Positions 55,971 to 64,000 of a stretch of 64,000 bases of DNA are shown piece after piece. The notes under the pieces were generated by a model. It ran no database searches. It was not told the origin of the DNA and saw nothing but the letters and a program-made list of their open reading frames with translations. The position numbers were made by a program, and so were the translations under genes. The stretch spans positions 534,516 through 598,515 of the forward strand of contig GG745337.1 in NCBI GenBank assembly GCA_000151295.1, written 5' to 3'. Within the stretch, counting starts at the first letter, position 1. Every line of letters begins with the position of its first letter. Source of the stretch: Allomyces macrogynus ATCC 38327 (Eukaryota; Blastocladiomycota; Blastocladiomycetes; Blastocladiales; Blastocladiaceae).

Positions 55971-56384
55971 GCAAGGGTCGATTTGTGAGTGTGCACGGCG
56001 TGTGTATGGTGGCTCGCCAGCACGATGCGTTTGGCGCGGTTGCTTTCAGTCTGATGTTTTGGAATGCCTCAGCTCAATACATTCCTCAGACAGAGTTTCC
56101 GTGCCTGCGATAGTATTTTTTGGGGTTTTCGGAGCCACAGTGCAGGTGCTGTCGTCACAGCTCTCTGCATTGATAATGGGCATCGCTAGAGTCTCAGCGA
56201 ACATCATTTTTTTTTGTCTCACCGATTGCAGAGATACTAAATTTTTGCAATAACGGCGCTAATGAAGGTGGCAAGCGATGCCTTGCAAAGTGCCAACAGA
56301 CCGTGCCCTCTGTGCTGCGCTTGACGTGACTCACGATAGGGACGGGACCATCACAAGCGTACTGGACGGTCTTCCGTGAAGGGC

Positions 56385-56518
56385 GGCGCTGCGCGCCCAG
56401 CATTGCCTCTCGTTGTAACACTGCTTTGGCTGCGTGGAAGCGATCTGATTGAGATCCGACCTGCAAGGAAATGATACAGTAACTCAATTCATCATCTGTA
56501 GTTTTCAGCGACCGCAAG
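56385..56518 (+). repeat. Left arm of a 134-bp inverted repeat
   Basis: The reverse complement matches 56698-56831 at high identity, for example TTGCAGGTCGGATCTCAATC is shared. The arms are separated by a 179-bp loop. This could be a foldback/MITE-type mobile element or its relic. Confidence 0.85.
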
Positions 56519-56697
56519 TAAGAAATGACAATCCATTGTTGCGTTCACGTGCTGCCACCACAGCGTTCCACCATCACCACGATATTGAACCGCCACAATG
56601 GGAGCAGGAGGGCGCGCGCGGTTGGCAACATTCTAGCCTCAAGCAGAAATGGAATCATGACACTCCTGGCTTTGGGACAGTTTGCTTCTTGTTATGA

Positions 56698-56831
56698 ACT
56701 TGCGGTCGCTGAAAAATGCAGAAGATGAATCGAGTTACTGTATCGATTCCTTGCAGGTCGGATCTCAATCAGATCGCTACAACGCAGCCAAATCAGTTTT
56801 ACAACGGAGGTAATGCTGGGCGCGCAGCGCC
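56698..56831 (-). repeat. Right arm of the 134-bp inverted repeat
   Basis: Partner of 56385-56518. Both arms start at the loop side with ACTTGCGGTCGCTGAAAA-like sequence and end in GCTGGGCGCGCAGCGCC. Scattered substitutions and a few indels show the arms have diverged since they formed. Confidence 0.85.
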
Positions 56832-57160
56832 AGCATTAACGAGCATTCGTGAGAGGTCGGGTGGGCGCTTCAATCGGGCCGAACGGTTCGTCGGCGCGTG
56901 ACGTGCGCGATGCTGGTTTTGAGTGTTATGCGGCAGTGTGAGTCTCATAGAGGATGGTCTCGGCGAAGTGACGTTGGGTCGGCACTAGCGAGCATGTTTA
57001 GGCTGGCGCAGCCGCATAACGCTATGGAGAGATGTGCGGAAGGGCGAGGCTATAGGCATGAGCGTGCCGACGTTGGTCAAGAATCAAACGTGTTCTCCTT
57101 CCGTCTGCGCCTGCCTCCTATTGACAAACTCCATCAGCAGCGCACACACACTTCTCAACA

Positions 57161-58605
57161 TCAACGACACCACCGCTCCTGCGTCTCACGAAACAGGCCG
57201 TGCTCGCAAATCGCTGCATGAATCTTGTTCCTCTTCTCATCACTCTTTGGTGACTTTCCGCCCACGGTCGCGCGCAGGTGGTGCAGGGTCGCTGGTAGTT
57301 TCGGGACTAGAGTGCAGGCAGCATCAAGCGACATGGCCGCTGACAATGACTCGAGGTACGGCGGAGAACGTGCAATTAGAACCTGGAGCGCATCGGGCAA
57401 CAGCCCACAACTGTCAAATTGCTCCACCTCATCGAAACGCAGGTGCTGGAGCGTGCGCGGGAGGTGTGTCATAGACTGTCTTTGCGCGTCAGGAACCGAG
57501 AGCATGGCTCCCATGGCCGGAACGTCCACTTCTGGATCCTGGTGGCAAGTGCGCTGGATACCCCCAGAGAGACCCAACACGCCGTGGTGCCGCTGGAACG
57601 AGCTGCTGCGGCATGATCTGGAAGGTCTTGTCCGCCAACATGGTCGTGCCCAATATCAGGTACCACGAGCGAAGCTCCTCAATGTCGCGGCGTTGGTCCA
57701 ACCGGTCCTGGTCGCGAATTTGCTTGGCCATGGCTGTCTCCGCGTATTTGCCCTCTAAGTCCATGGCCTCTTCATAGGTAATGCCAGCACGTCCATGCAA
57801 GGCATCGAGAACGAGGCGTGACCGCGGATCACGACACCAATGCCAGCAAGCATCCGCCAACAATGTCCCTCAATTTCGTCCGACTTCTTCGCCTCTTCGC
57901 GTCCTTTCGGCGGCTCGTCAAAATTGGCCACTCCATCGCCCAAATCGCCTGTATCTTTCACATCGTCCGCATCGTTCACATCGTGTAGATCGTCCAAATC
58001 CAAATTGTCCGAGTTGTCGGAATTATGCGGATGGTCTGAGTCGCCCAAATCGCCCAAATCGTCCGAATCGTCCGAATCGTCCCAATCCTCTGGTTCCGGT
58101 AATCTTAGTCGCTGAAGCATCTCGGCCGACCGGAAATGACCCAATGCGGGACGAGCAATCGCAGGCGGATCGTCTTCGCAGTGGAAAACCGTGAAGACGC
58201 GGGGACACTCGGTATCGTGATGTTCATCGTCAAGGGGATCGTTGGCAAGCAGGAGCCATGGACCGGCCACATGGCACGTTTCGCGCAGGACAGCAATGAT
58301 CGGTGCGTAGAGGTGCGGCGACGCGCGCGCCAGCGCCATTAGCTTGGCGCGTCGGAAGTCGATTTGCAAAAAGAGGGCGCCGTCTATTGTGGCCCATTGG
58401 GCCACGATACCGTCAAGAAACATTGGGCGATCATGCAGACCAGGTCGGACGGGAGAGTCTCAATCGGCGCGAGCGGCAAGTGAGAGCGCGCCGGGTTGTC
58501 GCCAGAAATGTGGATGCCATGACTTTGCTTGCCTGGAATCACCACTTGCAGGAAAAGACTTGGTCGAATGCAAGTGGTTAGAGAGCTGATGTTACTCGCT
58601 TTCAA
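57161..58605 (-). CDS. F-box-like protein, reading frame disrupted
   Basis: Reverse-strand blocks: APIETLPSDLVCMIAQC joined, after a one-base change, to FLDGIVAQWATIDGALFLQI DFRRAKLMALARASPHLYAP. This resembles an F-box helix set (LP.DLV..I..FL) and the following LxxAxxASPxLY phrase common in fungal F-box/LRR proteins. Adding one T to the TTT (plus-strand AAA 58418-58420) would restore the frame. Then come PWLLLANDPLDDEHHDTECP, an Asp/Ser-rich low-complexity stretch (about 57950-58110) and, in another frame, GITYEEAMDLEGKYAETAMA KQIRDQ. C-terminal LRR-like phrases follow (LPRTLQHLRFDEVEQFDSCG, LPATLHHLRATVGG). F-box proteins select substrates for SCF ubiquitin ligases. At least two frame changes are needed, so this is either a decayed gene or a gene with consensus errors. 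Confidence 0.45.
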
Positions 58606-58626
58606 TGAGGTTTTGATCTGTCAGCT

Positions 58627-58754
58627 TGGGTTGTCGCATCACTCACATCAACGGTGGCCAGAAGTTATCACTCACATCAACGGCGGCTAGAAGTTCGGCG
58701 GCTAGAAGTTAGTTAACTTCTAGCCGCCGTTGATGTGAGTGATGCGACAACCCA
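58627..58754 (+). repeat. Nested palindrome with direct repeats
   Basis: Two copies of a 29-bp unit (about 58639-58667 and 58668-58695, ending GGCTAGAAGTT) and a half copy. The inverted sequence follows at once, centred near 58711. The outer arms (GGGTTGTCGCATCACTCAC and its complement, ending at 58754) pair over nearly the whole block, giving a long potential hairpin. Confidence 0.9.
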
Positions 58755-59704
58755 TGCTGACTGCTGACGGGAGCGCGTGGTGTGACCGTTGCGGACGAGA
58801 ATGCGCGAAAGAGACATCTTGGCATGCCAAAGTGCGAGGATGAAGGCCTGCCAGCTTCTTCGCGGCTTGCGGTTCTGCAGCAGGGTCGCTTTTTTGAGAC
58901 GCTCTGTCGCACGGGAGGCAGCTCTGTTGCTGAGTTTGTGCTGCCACCATCGTGATACTGCACATCCACGATCTTGTTGTTGGGTGCAAGCAAACCGTGT
59001 TGTTTGATTATTTACCACGTCAATTCAACGTAAACCTGCTCGATCATGCCTTTTGCAAGCCGTTGCCTATCGCGACGAGACAGCGTGCATATTTCCGTTG
59101 TTCCCTCTCGCTGTACCGCTAGAGTTTCCTGTTCGAGCGGATAGCCTTGAACCACTTCGACCAAACTTTGCAGGTTGACCCAGTGACTTTGCATCCACTC
59201 TCAAGCGAACCCAGGGGACTGTTGAGACAACGGCGGTCACAGCGGTGAAGCCCGGTGAAGCGACACAACAACGGAGGGCGAGAAAGCGGTGTTTGCCATT
59301 GCGCGCTCCGTACGTTCGCACACTTGGGCGTACGCGTGCCTGTATCAGACTGTGGTGCACGAATGGTCCGCCAAACGCAAACGGCGGGCTTGATCTGCCC
59401 GTTATTCCAGACCGCAATTGACGGCCCTGCCGTGCGCACCCCTTCTTGCTCACCACGTCTTGTCGCCACGCGCGCGCACCCTTGCAAACGGCCACGCTCG
59501 CATCGGCAAGGGCGGGACCGCCAAGTCTATGAAAAGAGGCGGTCGCCCGCCGCGATCTTCCCGCTAGGCCTCTCGCCCTGCCACCCTCCCACGGTTCCGT
59601 CTCAAGGCAAGAAGACCGGACGTACGTATCAGGCACAACATTTTCCACCTTCCATCGATCTGCGGTCTGGGAACTGATGACGCTGTGCTCCCTCCAGAAC
59701 AGCC
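58755..59704. other. Intergenic, no gene seen
   Basis: Open frames of 60-190 codons without domains. Includes the upstream region of the repeat protein at 59705. Confidence 0.4.
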
Positions 59705-61533
59705 ATGACCGTGTATCTCCAACGGAACCCGGAGACAGGGGTCGTCACGCGATGGGGCGGTGACGACGGGGTCCATGATGGTGAGGAATTCGTCTGGTTG
59801 GCGCCAGGGGAAAGTCCGCCCACGCTCACGACTGCCGCGGATACTACAGCGTCAGCAAACGTATGTGTGCGCTCAACGCTTTCTGTGCCTTTTTCTGTGC
59901 GGCAAAACGATGGCATCGTTTCGCCCACTGAAGTCGTGGCCCCAAACTGATTGTTTCCATTTTTTTCCCCCAATTTCCAGGGCACGGCGTCGACCATGGA
60001 GCCTCAGCCCGTGTCGACCGATCCCACTGATCCCACCGCGCCCACGAGCTCGTCCACCGATGCGACGGGGCCCACAGCTACCACCGCGCCCACGACCGCC
60101 ACCAGCCCGTCGTCCACTGATACCACGGGGCCCACAGCTACCACCACGACGACGCCCGTTGCGGAATCTGGCTCAAGCACCAGTGCGCCCGTGGTCGAGC
60201 CGGCCGAGCAACCTACAGGCACCAACTGGGACGAGTACACGCACGGCGAGCCCATCTCGGCCTTTCCTGGCTCCAGCGCGGCCCCGCCCGCGACGAGCAC
60301 GGACACTACCACAAGTGCGCCCGCGGTGGTGCCCAGCTCGAGCGCCGACGCGCCCGTGGTCGAGCCGGCCGAGCAACCTACAGGCACCAACTGGGACGAG
60401 TACACGCACGGCGAGCCCATCTCGGCCTTTCCTGGCTCCAGCGCGGCCCCGCCCGCGACGAGCACGGACACTACCACAAGTGCGCCCGCGGTGGTGCCCA
60501 GCTCGAGCGCCGACGCGCCCGTGGTCGAGCCGGCCGAGCAACCTACAGGCACCAACTGGGACGAGTACACGCACGGCGAGCCCATCTCGGCCTTTCCCGG
60601 CTCCACCGCGGCCCCGCCCGCGACGAGCACGGACACCAACGCGATTTCACCCGCGGCGGAGCCCAGCCCGAGCACCGATGCGACTGGGCCTGCGTCTACC
60701 AACGCTAACGAGCACACGACCGCCGTTCCGTCCACAGGCGCGCCAGTCGTCGACACGTCGTCTCCTGTACGGTTTTCTTCGACCTTCTCCACCCGCACGC
60801 TTGCGCGAAAAGGGGCCGATTCGCGTTCACTCGTTCCACTTCTCTGAACTTGGCCGATTCCATTGCCCAGGTCGATACCGCGGAGCCGGTCTCGCAGATT
60901 CCGACGGAGAGTATTCCTGCGACGGGTACCAATGCCACGACCACGCTTCCGCCGTCTCAGCTCGAGACGACGACGACTCCCGCGAACCCCGCGCCGTCCA
61001 CCACCACCGCTACACCCGCTGACGGCACGACCGCGGCCGCGCCAGTGCCAGCGCTGGCAGCACAGAGCAGCGACCCCTTCAGCGACCCGAGCTCGTTCTT
61101 TTCCAATGGCTTTGGCGACGACGGGTCGTGGTTTGCGCCGAGCGGCAGCGACGGCAATGGCGGCGGCTTGTTTGGCGGCAAGAACCCGAGCTCGTTCTTT
61201 GACGACAACAACGGTTTCTGGCTGGGCGGCAGCAACGCGAACCCGGACGGCACGCCCGCGGACGGGACTAACGGCGACCAGCTGGTGCCGCAAGGGCTGC
61301 AGGACTTTTTTGGCGACGGGTCGGGCACCGGCTCGGGCAAGCCGACGGACATGTTTGCGTCGGCACCGTGGGCGCAACCGGAGTCGGGCGATGGGTCAGG
61401 CACGGGTACGGACCAGCTGGCCGATATGTTCGCGTCGGCGCCGTGGGCGAACCAGCAGCCGCAGTCGGGCGATGGCACGTCGGGTGGCGATTTCGCGTCT
61501 ATGTTGCCGGATGGGTTCTCGTCGCTCTTCTAA
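59705..61533 (+). CDS. Disordered Ser/Thr/Pro-rich protein with 55-aa tandem repeats
   Basis: Three exons. Exon 1 from the ATG at 59705 (TVYLQRNPETGVVTRWGGDD, EEFVWLAPGESPPT); intron GTATGT..TTCCAG (acceptor about 59980). Exon 2 is Ser/Thr/Pro/Ala-rich with 55-residue repeats (EQPTGTNWDEYTHGEPISAF) in two full copies and a partial third. A short intron (near 60767-60850) leads to exon 3, rich in Gly/Asp/Phe (SSFFSNGFGDDGSWFAPSGS, and DMFASAPWA twice), to the TAA at 61531. No signal peptide, membrane helix or known domain. The aromatic residues spaced in a Gly/Ser/Asp background could support weak self-association. Function unknown; could be a cell-periphery or scaffold protein. Coding status is supported by the frame-preserving repeats and sensible splicing. 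Confidence 0.65.
60191..60641 (+). repeat. 165-bp tandem repeat (2.7 copies)
   Basis: Units start at 60191, 60356 and 60521 (GTGGTCGAGCCGGCCGAG). The first two units are virtually identical and the third diverges after about 110 bases. Unit length is a multiple of three, so the protein frame is kept. Confidence 0.95.
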
Positions 61534-62364
61534 GGATTGCCGCTGGTTCGCTCTGCGCCCGCTTCCTGCATCTGATTGTTCTTGTGGTTACATGACGTCG
61601 ATCTTAGCCCTTCGCTTGCCGGCTCATTGCTCCATCTCAGGAAAGAAGCAGATCTGCTCGTTAATCCGCTCGATTGATTCCTTCTTTCCGTTGGTCTTGT
61701 TCTTTCTCTCCGTTGTGAAAGCAGTGGGATTGCGGCAAGCGCGTTCGAAATCGGTGGATGTGGGGACAAAGAACTGGACACATGGCGAGGAAATAACCTC
61801 TCGCGCGCGTCATGCCTCAAACTTCATCATGTGTATGATGGTCAGACCACGAAGGCATTATTCCATGGATGACGTCGCAGTTACGTTCTCTGGCATACGA
61901 CATTCTCGACGAAGTTGAAGAGTTGACTGCCAGACCATGCCGTGGCCAAAGGCACGCACGCAGCAGGACTATCAATCCGTCCTTGCGTCCTCGCGCTCAA
62001 AGCACGCTCCATTCTTCACACGCTCGGTGTATTCACGAAACCCAAAAATAACACCAACCCGACGCACCGCGACTCGGGGCATCCAATTTCCAATCCAAAC
62101 ACGCGGGGGGCATGAGCGGCGCGTGGGGGGCAGGCAGCACACAAAGTCAAGCGCGCGGGAGGTTTGAGATCGGGTGGAATCAAGACCCGCCCACATGAAC
62201 CACCGCGCGCCGTGGGGAAAAAAGAAGAAGGAAGAGCAGGGTGGGGAATTGAATCAAGACGATGCATGGATTTGTGATGAGATTCGAGGAGCCAAGCCAA
62301 AATGGAAAAGTGTGAGCGCTGCCCCTACCCCGCGCGCTCCGTCCCGCCCTGCCGGGCGCGGAGA
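61534..62364. other. Convergent intergenic region
   Basis: 3' flanks of two convergent genes. No gene or strong signal seen. Confidence 0.4.
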
Positions 62365-64000
62365 TCACGGCGTCCAGTGCGCGACCGGCGGCGACGCGGC
62401 GCCCGCGACGACCGGCGGCGTGACCGTGCCCGACCGCGCGGTCGTCACGGCCATGGACGCTGCGGGCCGGCGCCAGTCGCGGTCCATATCGCGTGCTTTC
62501 GCTGCACGTGCGGCTGCGGCGACCGCATCAGCATCCCGGACTGGTGAATTGGCGCGCGGGCCCGCGGGCGTTGTCGAGCCGGACACGGCTGCGGGCGCGG
62601 CCGGTGGTGGCGGCGGCGGCGGTAGCTGGACGATCTGTGCCCACGAGACCCCGCCAGCAGAGCCGCCGGCACCGGGCGACCGTGAGCGCGTCGGAGACGA
62701 CGATTCCGTGTCACCCGCGCGCGGTTTGTCGGGCTTGGGGTCGGCGGGCAGTGCAACCCACGACGGGCCGGGGGATGGCGGGACGACCGCGGTCGGCTGG
62801 GCACGGCCGCTCCCGCTGTTCCCGCCAGCGGCGCCACGGCCGCGCCGCTTACCCGGGCCCTGGCGCGGCTTGGCGTCGGATGTGTCCGGCGCGGGCGTCG
62901 ACTTGCGCACGGGCGGCGCGACCACGTTCCCGGGTACCGGGCCGACCCACGCGACGGGCGCGTCCGATTTCGCGGCCTTCCGCACGGGCTTGGTGGTCGG
63001 GGTGTCCTCGCCGTCGCGGAGCGCCGCGACGAGCGACGCCGTGGAACCGCGGCGTGACGAGACGCGCGACGACGATGACGACGCTGTCGTGGATGCCGGT
63101 GCCGACGCTGATGTAGAGGCCGAAGCGAGCGAGTCGGGCGCGGTCGTATTAGCGGCGGCGGCAGGGGTGCCATTGCTCATGCGCGGGCCCTTGTTCCGCT
63201 TGCCGGACTTAGTCGGCACGGTCGCCGGCGCGGCCGCGGGCGGTGGCGCGTGACTCGGCACTGAACTGCTCGCCGTCGACCCGGCGAGACTCGCCGAATC
63301 TCCCGCACCGCTCGCGCTTGCGGTCGCGCTTCCCGTTGCACTCGTTTCCTGCCCCGTGGTTCCAGCACTCCCTTGAGCGGCAGCGACCGCGGGCGCAACA
63401 CTTGCCGCGTCTTCGGTCGCACGCTGCATATGGAACGCGTACCACAGCTGCTGGACCGCATGTGCAATCGTCGCGCCATGCGGGGTCCCCGCACTGGACG
63501 CGGCCGTGGCCGCCGCAGGGGCGACAATGCTGCCCGACCGTGCGGCGATGGGCGACCGGAAGGGCATCGGCAAAATCAGGTCCCCGGCCTCGGCTGACCA
63601 GCTCGGGCGGCCGCTGAGCCGCGGCGCCGCCGCGACGGGTCCCTGCGACGGCGGGACGGCAGCGCGGTCACGTGGCGGTGGCGGAGGTGAGCCACGCGGG
63701 GCGCGCGGACTCGTGGGGCCCGTCAGGTCCGTGTCGCCGCCGTGACTTGGCAAGTGGGCCGCGCGCGCGAGTTGCGCGTGCGACTGGTGCATCCCCGCTG
63801 TCGTCGATGCGTGCGCGGGCGGGTACGCCGCGTACTGCGGCGGCGCCTGCTGCGTCGGGTAAACCAGATAATGCATTCCCGCGTGGCCGCGCGGGACGGA
63901 TGGCGGCGGTGGTGGTGGGGGTGGCGCGCGACCCGACCCTGGCGGCCGCCTTGCATGCGGCGGCGACGTCGGCGCGGCCCAGTACATGCCCTGCAGCGTG
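62365..64000 (-). CDS. Long disordered Pro/Ala/Ser-rich protein (5' partial)
   Basis: Open frame of over 540 codons that runs off the window edge, so the start is unseen. Composition is strongly biased: poly-Pro (APPPPPPPPSVPRGH), Gln/Tyr phrases (YPTQQAPPQYAAYPP), long Ala/Ser/Thr stretches, and basic patches (KSGKRNKGPRMSNG, GPGKRRGRGAAGGNSGSGR). Short phrases that could be ligand motifs include LWYAFHMQRATED and GGVSWAQIVQLPPPPP. No folded domain recognised. RG/KR-rich patches within a Pro/Gln-rich chain suggest an RNA-associated or scaffold protein, but that is inference. Stop is at 62365. Confidence 0.6.
   Translation of the reverse strand, partial: TLQGMYWAAPTSPPHARRPPGSGRAPPPPPPPPSVPRGHAGMHYLVYPTQQAPPQYAAYPPAHASTTAGMHQSHAQLARAAHLPSHGGDTDLTGPTSPRAPRGSPPPPPRDRAAVPPSQGPVAAAPRLSGRPSWSAEAGDLILPMPFRSPIAARSGSIVAPAAATAASSAGTPHGATIAHAVQQLWYAFHMQRATEDAASVAPAVAAAQGSAGTTGQETSATGSATASASGAGDSASLAGSTASSSVPSHAPPPAAAPATVPTKSGKRNKGPRMSNGTPAAAANTTAPDSLASASTSASAPASTTASSSSSRVSSRRGSTASLVAALRDGEDTPTTKPVRKAAKSDAPVAWVGPVPGNVVAPPVRKSTPAPDTSDAKPRQGPGKRRGRGAAGGNSGSGRAQPTAVVPPSPGPSWVALPADPKPDKPRAGDTESSSPTRSRSPGAGGSAGGVSWAQIVQLPPPPPPPAAPAAVSGSTTPAGPRANSPVRDADAVAAAARAAKARDMDRDWRRPAASMAVTTARSGTVTPPVVAGAASPPVAHWTP

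Larger units (their letters stand above)
55971..57160. other. Intergenic region with a foldback element
   Basis: 1.2 kb without a recognisable gene. Its main content is the inverted-repeat pair at 56385-56518 and 56698-56831. Confidence 0.6.

Noticed and set aside
58627..58754. Rho-independent-type terminator
   Set aside because: The hairpin is long and built of direct plus inverted repeats, with no U-tract, in a eukaryotic context.
59760..61377. Long overlapping open frames on both strands over the 165-bp repeats (420 codons plus, 457 codons minus)
   Set aside because: The repeat unit is a multiple of three, so frames stay open together. These frames are Arg/Pro- or Val/Gly-biased shadows and lack splice logic.
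62174..63253. 359-codon plus-strand frame opposite the disordered protein
   Set aside because: Antisense shadow in GC-rich DNA; composition Gly/Ala/Arg with no domain. The minus-strand frame is longer and runs past the window edge.
1..64000. CRISPR arrays, bacterial operons, prophage or insertion sequences
   Set aside because: No regularly spaced repeats or operon spacing; genes are intron-rich and eukaryotic throughout.

Overview
This window looks like part of a GC-rich, compact fungal nuclear genome. The genes are split by many short introns, often with donors of the form GTACGT or GTRCGT and acceptors CAG/TAG, and they lie on both strands with no operon logic. The gene set supports a fungus: an OPT-family peptide transporter, an OFA-type MFS permease, a Ste50/Ubc2-like MAPK adaptor (SAM, RA, SH3, SH3), MAU2/Scc4, MSH3, LSm7, Rpt1, NAD-isocitrate dehydrogenase and mitoribosomal mL43. 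The lineage cannot be fixed from sequence alone. A zoosporic fungus (Blastocladiomycota or chytrid) or a GC-rich basidiomycete would both fit. There are two assembly gaps, at 26308-27158 and 46228-46327.

Layout. 0.1-3.9 kb: a cluster of four maltose/nodulation-type O-acetyltransferase copies, two complete and two exon-1 relics. 4.5-5.5 kb: a broken UAS-domain (UBX-protein-like) gene. 6.1-9.8 kb: an OPT transporter paralog with a nonsense codon and a duplicated splice acceptor. 9.8-12.0 kb: gene-poor. 12.0-18.6 kb: cohesin loader MAU2, an ANP32-like acidic LRR protein and proteasome ATPase Rpt1. 20.6-25.0 kb: a membrane protein, a ZZ/EF-hand protein and a C2 protein. 25.3-27.6 kb: a decayed ERCC8/CSA WD40 gene running into the first gap, then LSm7. 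27.9-35.8 kb: MSH3, mL43 and a MINDY deubiquitinase. 35.8-37.9 kb: an OFA permease. 40.5-44.2 kb: an uncharacterised, possibly flagellar protein, a small zinc-binding protein and IDH. 44.7-47.8 kb: a Ste50/Ubc2-like adaptor split by the second gap. 48.1-50.0 kb: a broken CLPTM1 homolog. 52.1-56.0 kb: the intact OPT transporter. 56-59 kb: inverted-repeat elements and an F-box-like gene with broken frame. 59.7-64.0 kb: a disordered protein with 165-bp repeats and a second long disordered protein that leaves the window.

Themes. The genes act independently, mostly in housekeeping: DNA repair, cohesin loading, RNA decay/splicing, proteolysis, mitochondria and transport. The striking feature is the mix of intact genes and degraded paralogs in various stages of decay, plus several single-base frame breaks at homopolymers in otherwise well-conserved genes. 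Those breaks are more likely consensus errors than biology. Gene spans below run from start to stop and include introns; exon limits are given only where they could be read with confidence.
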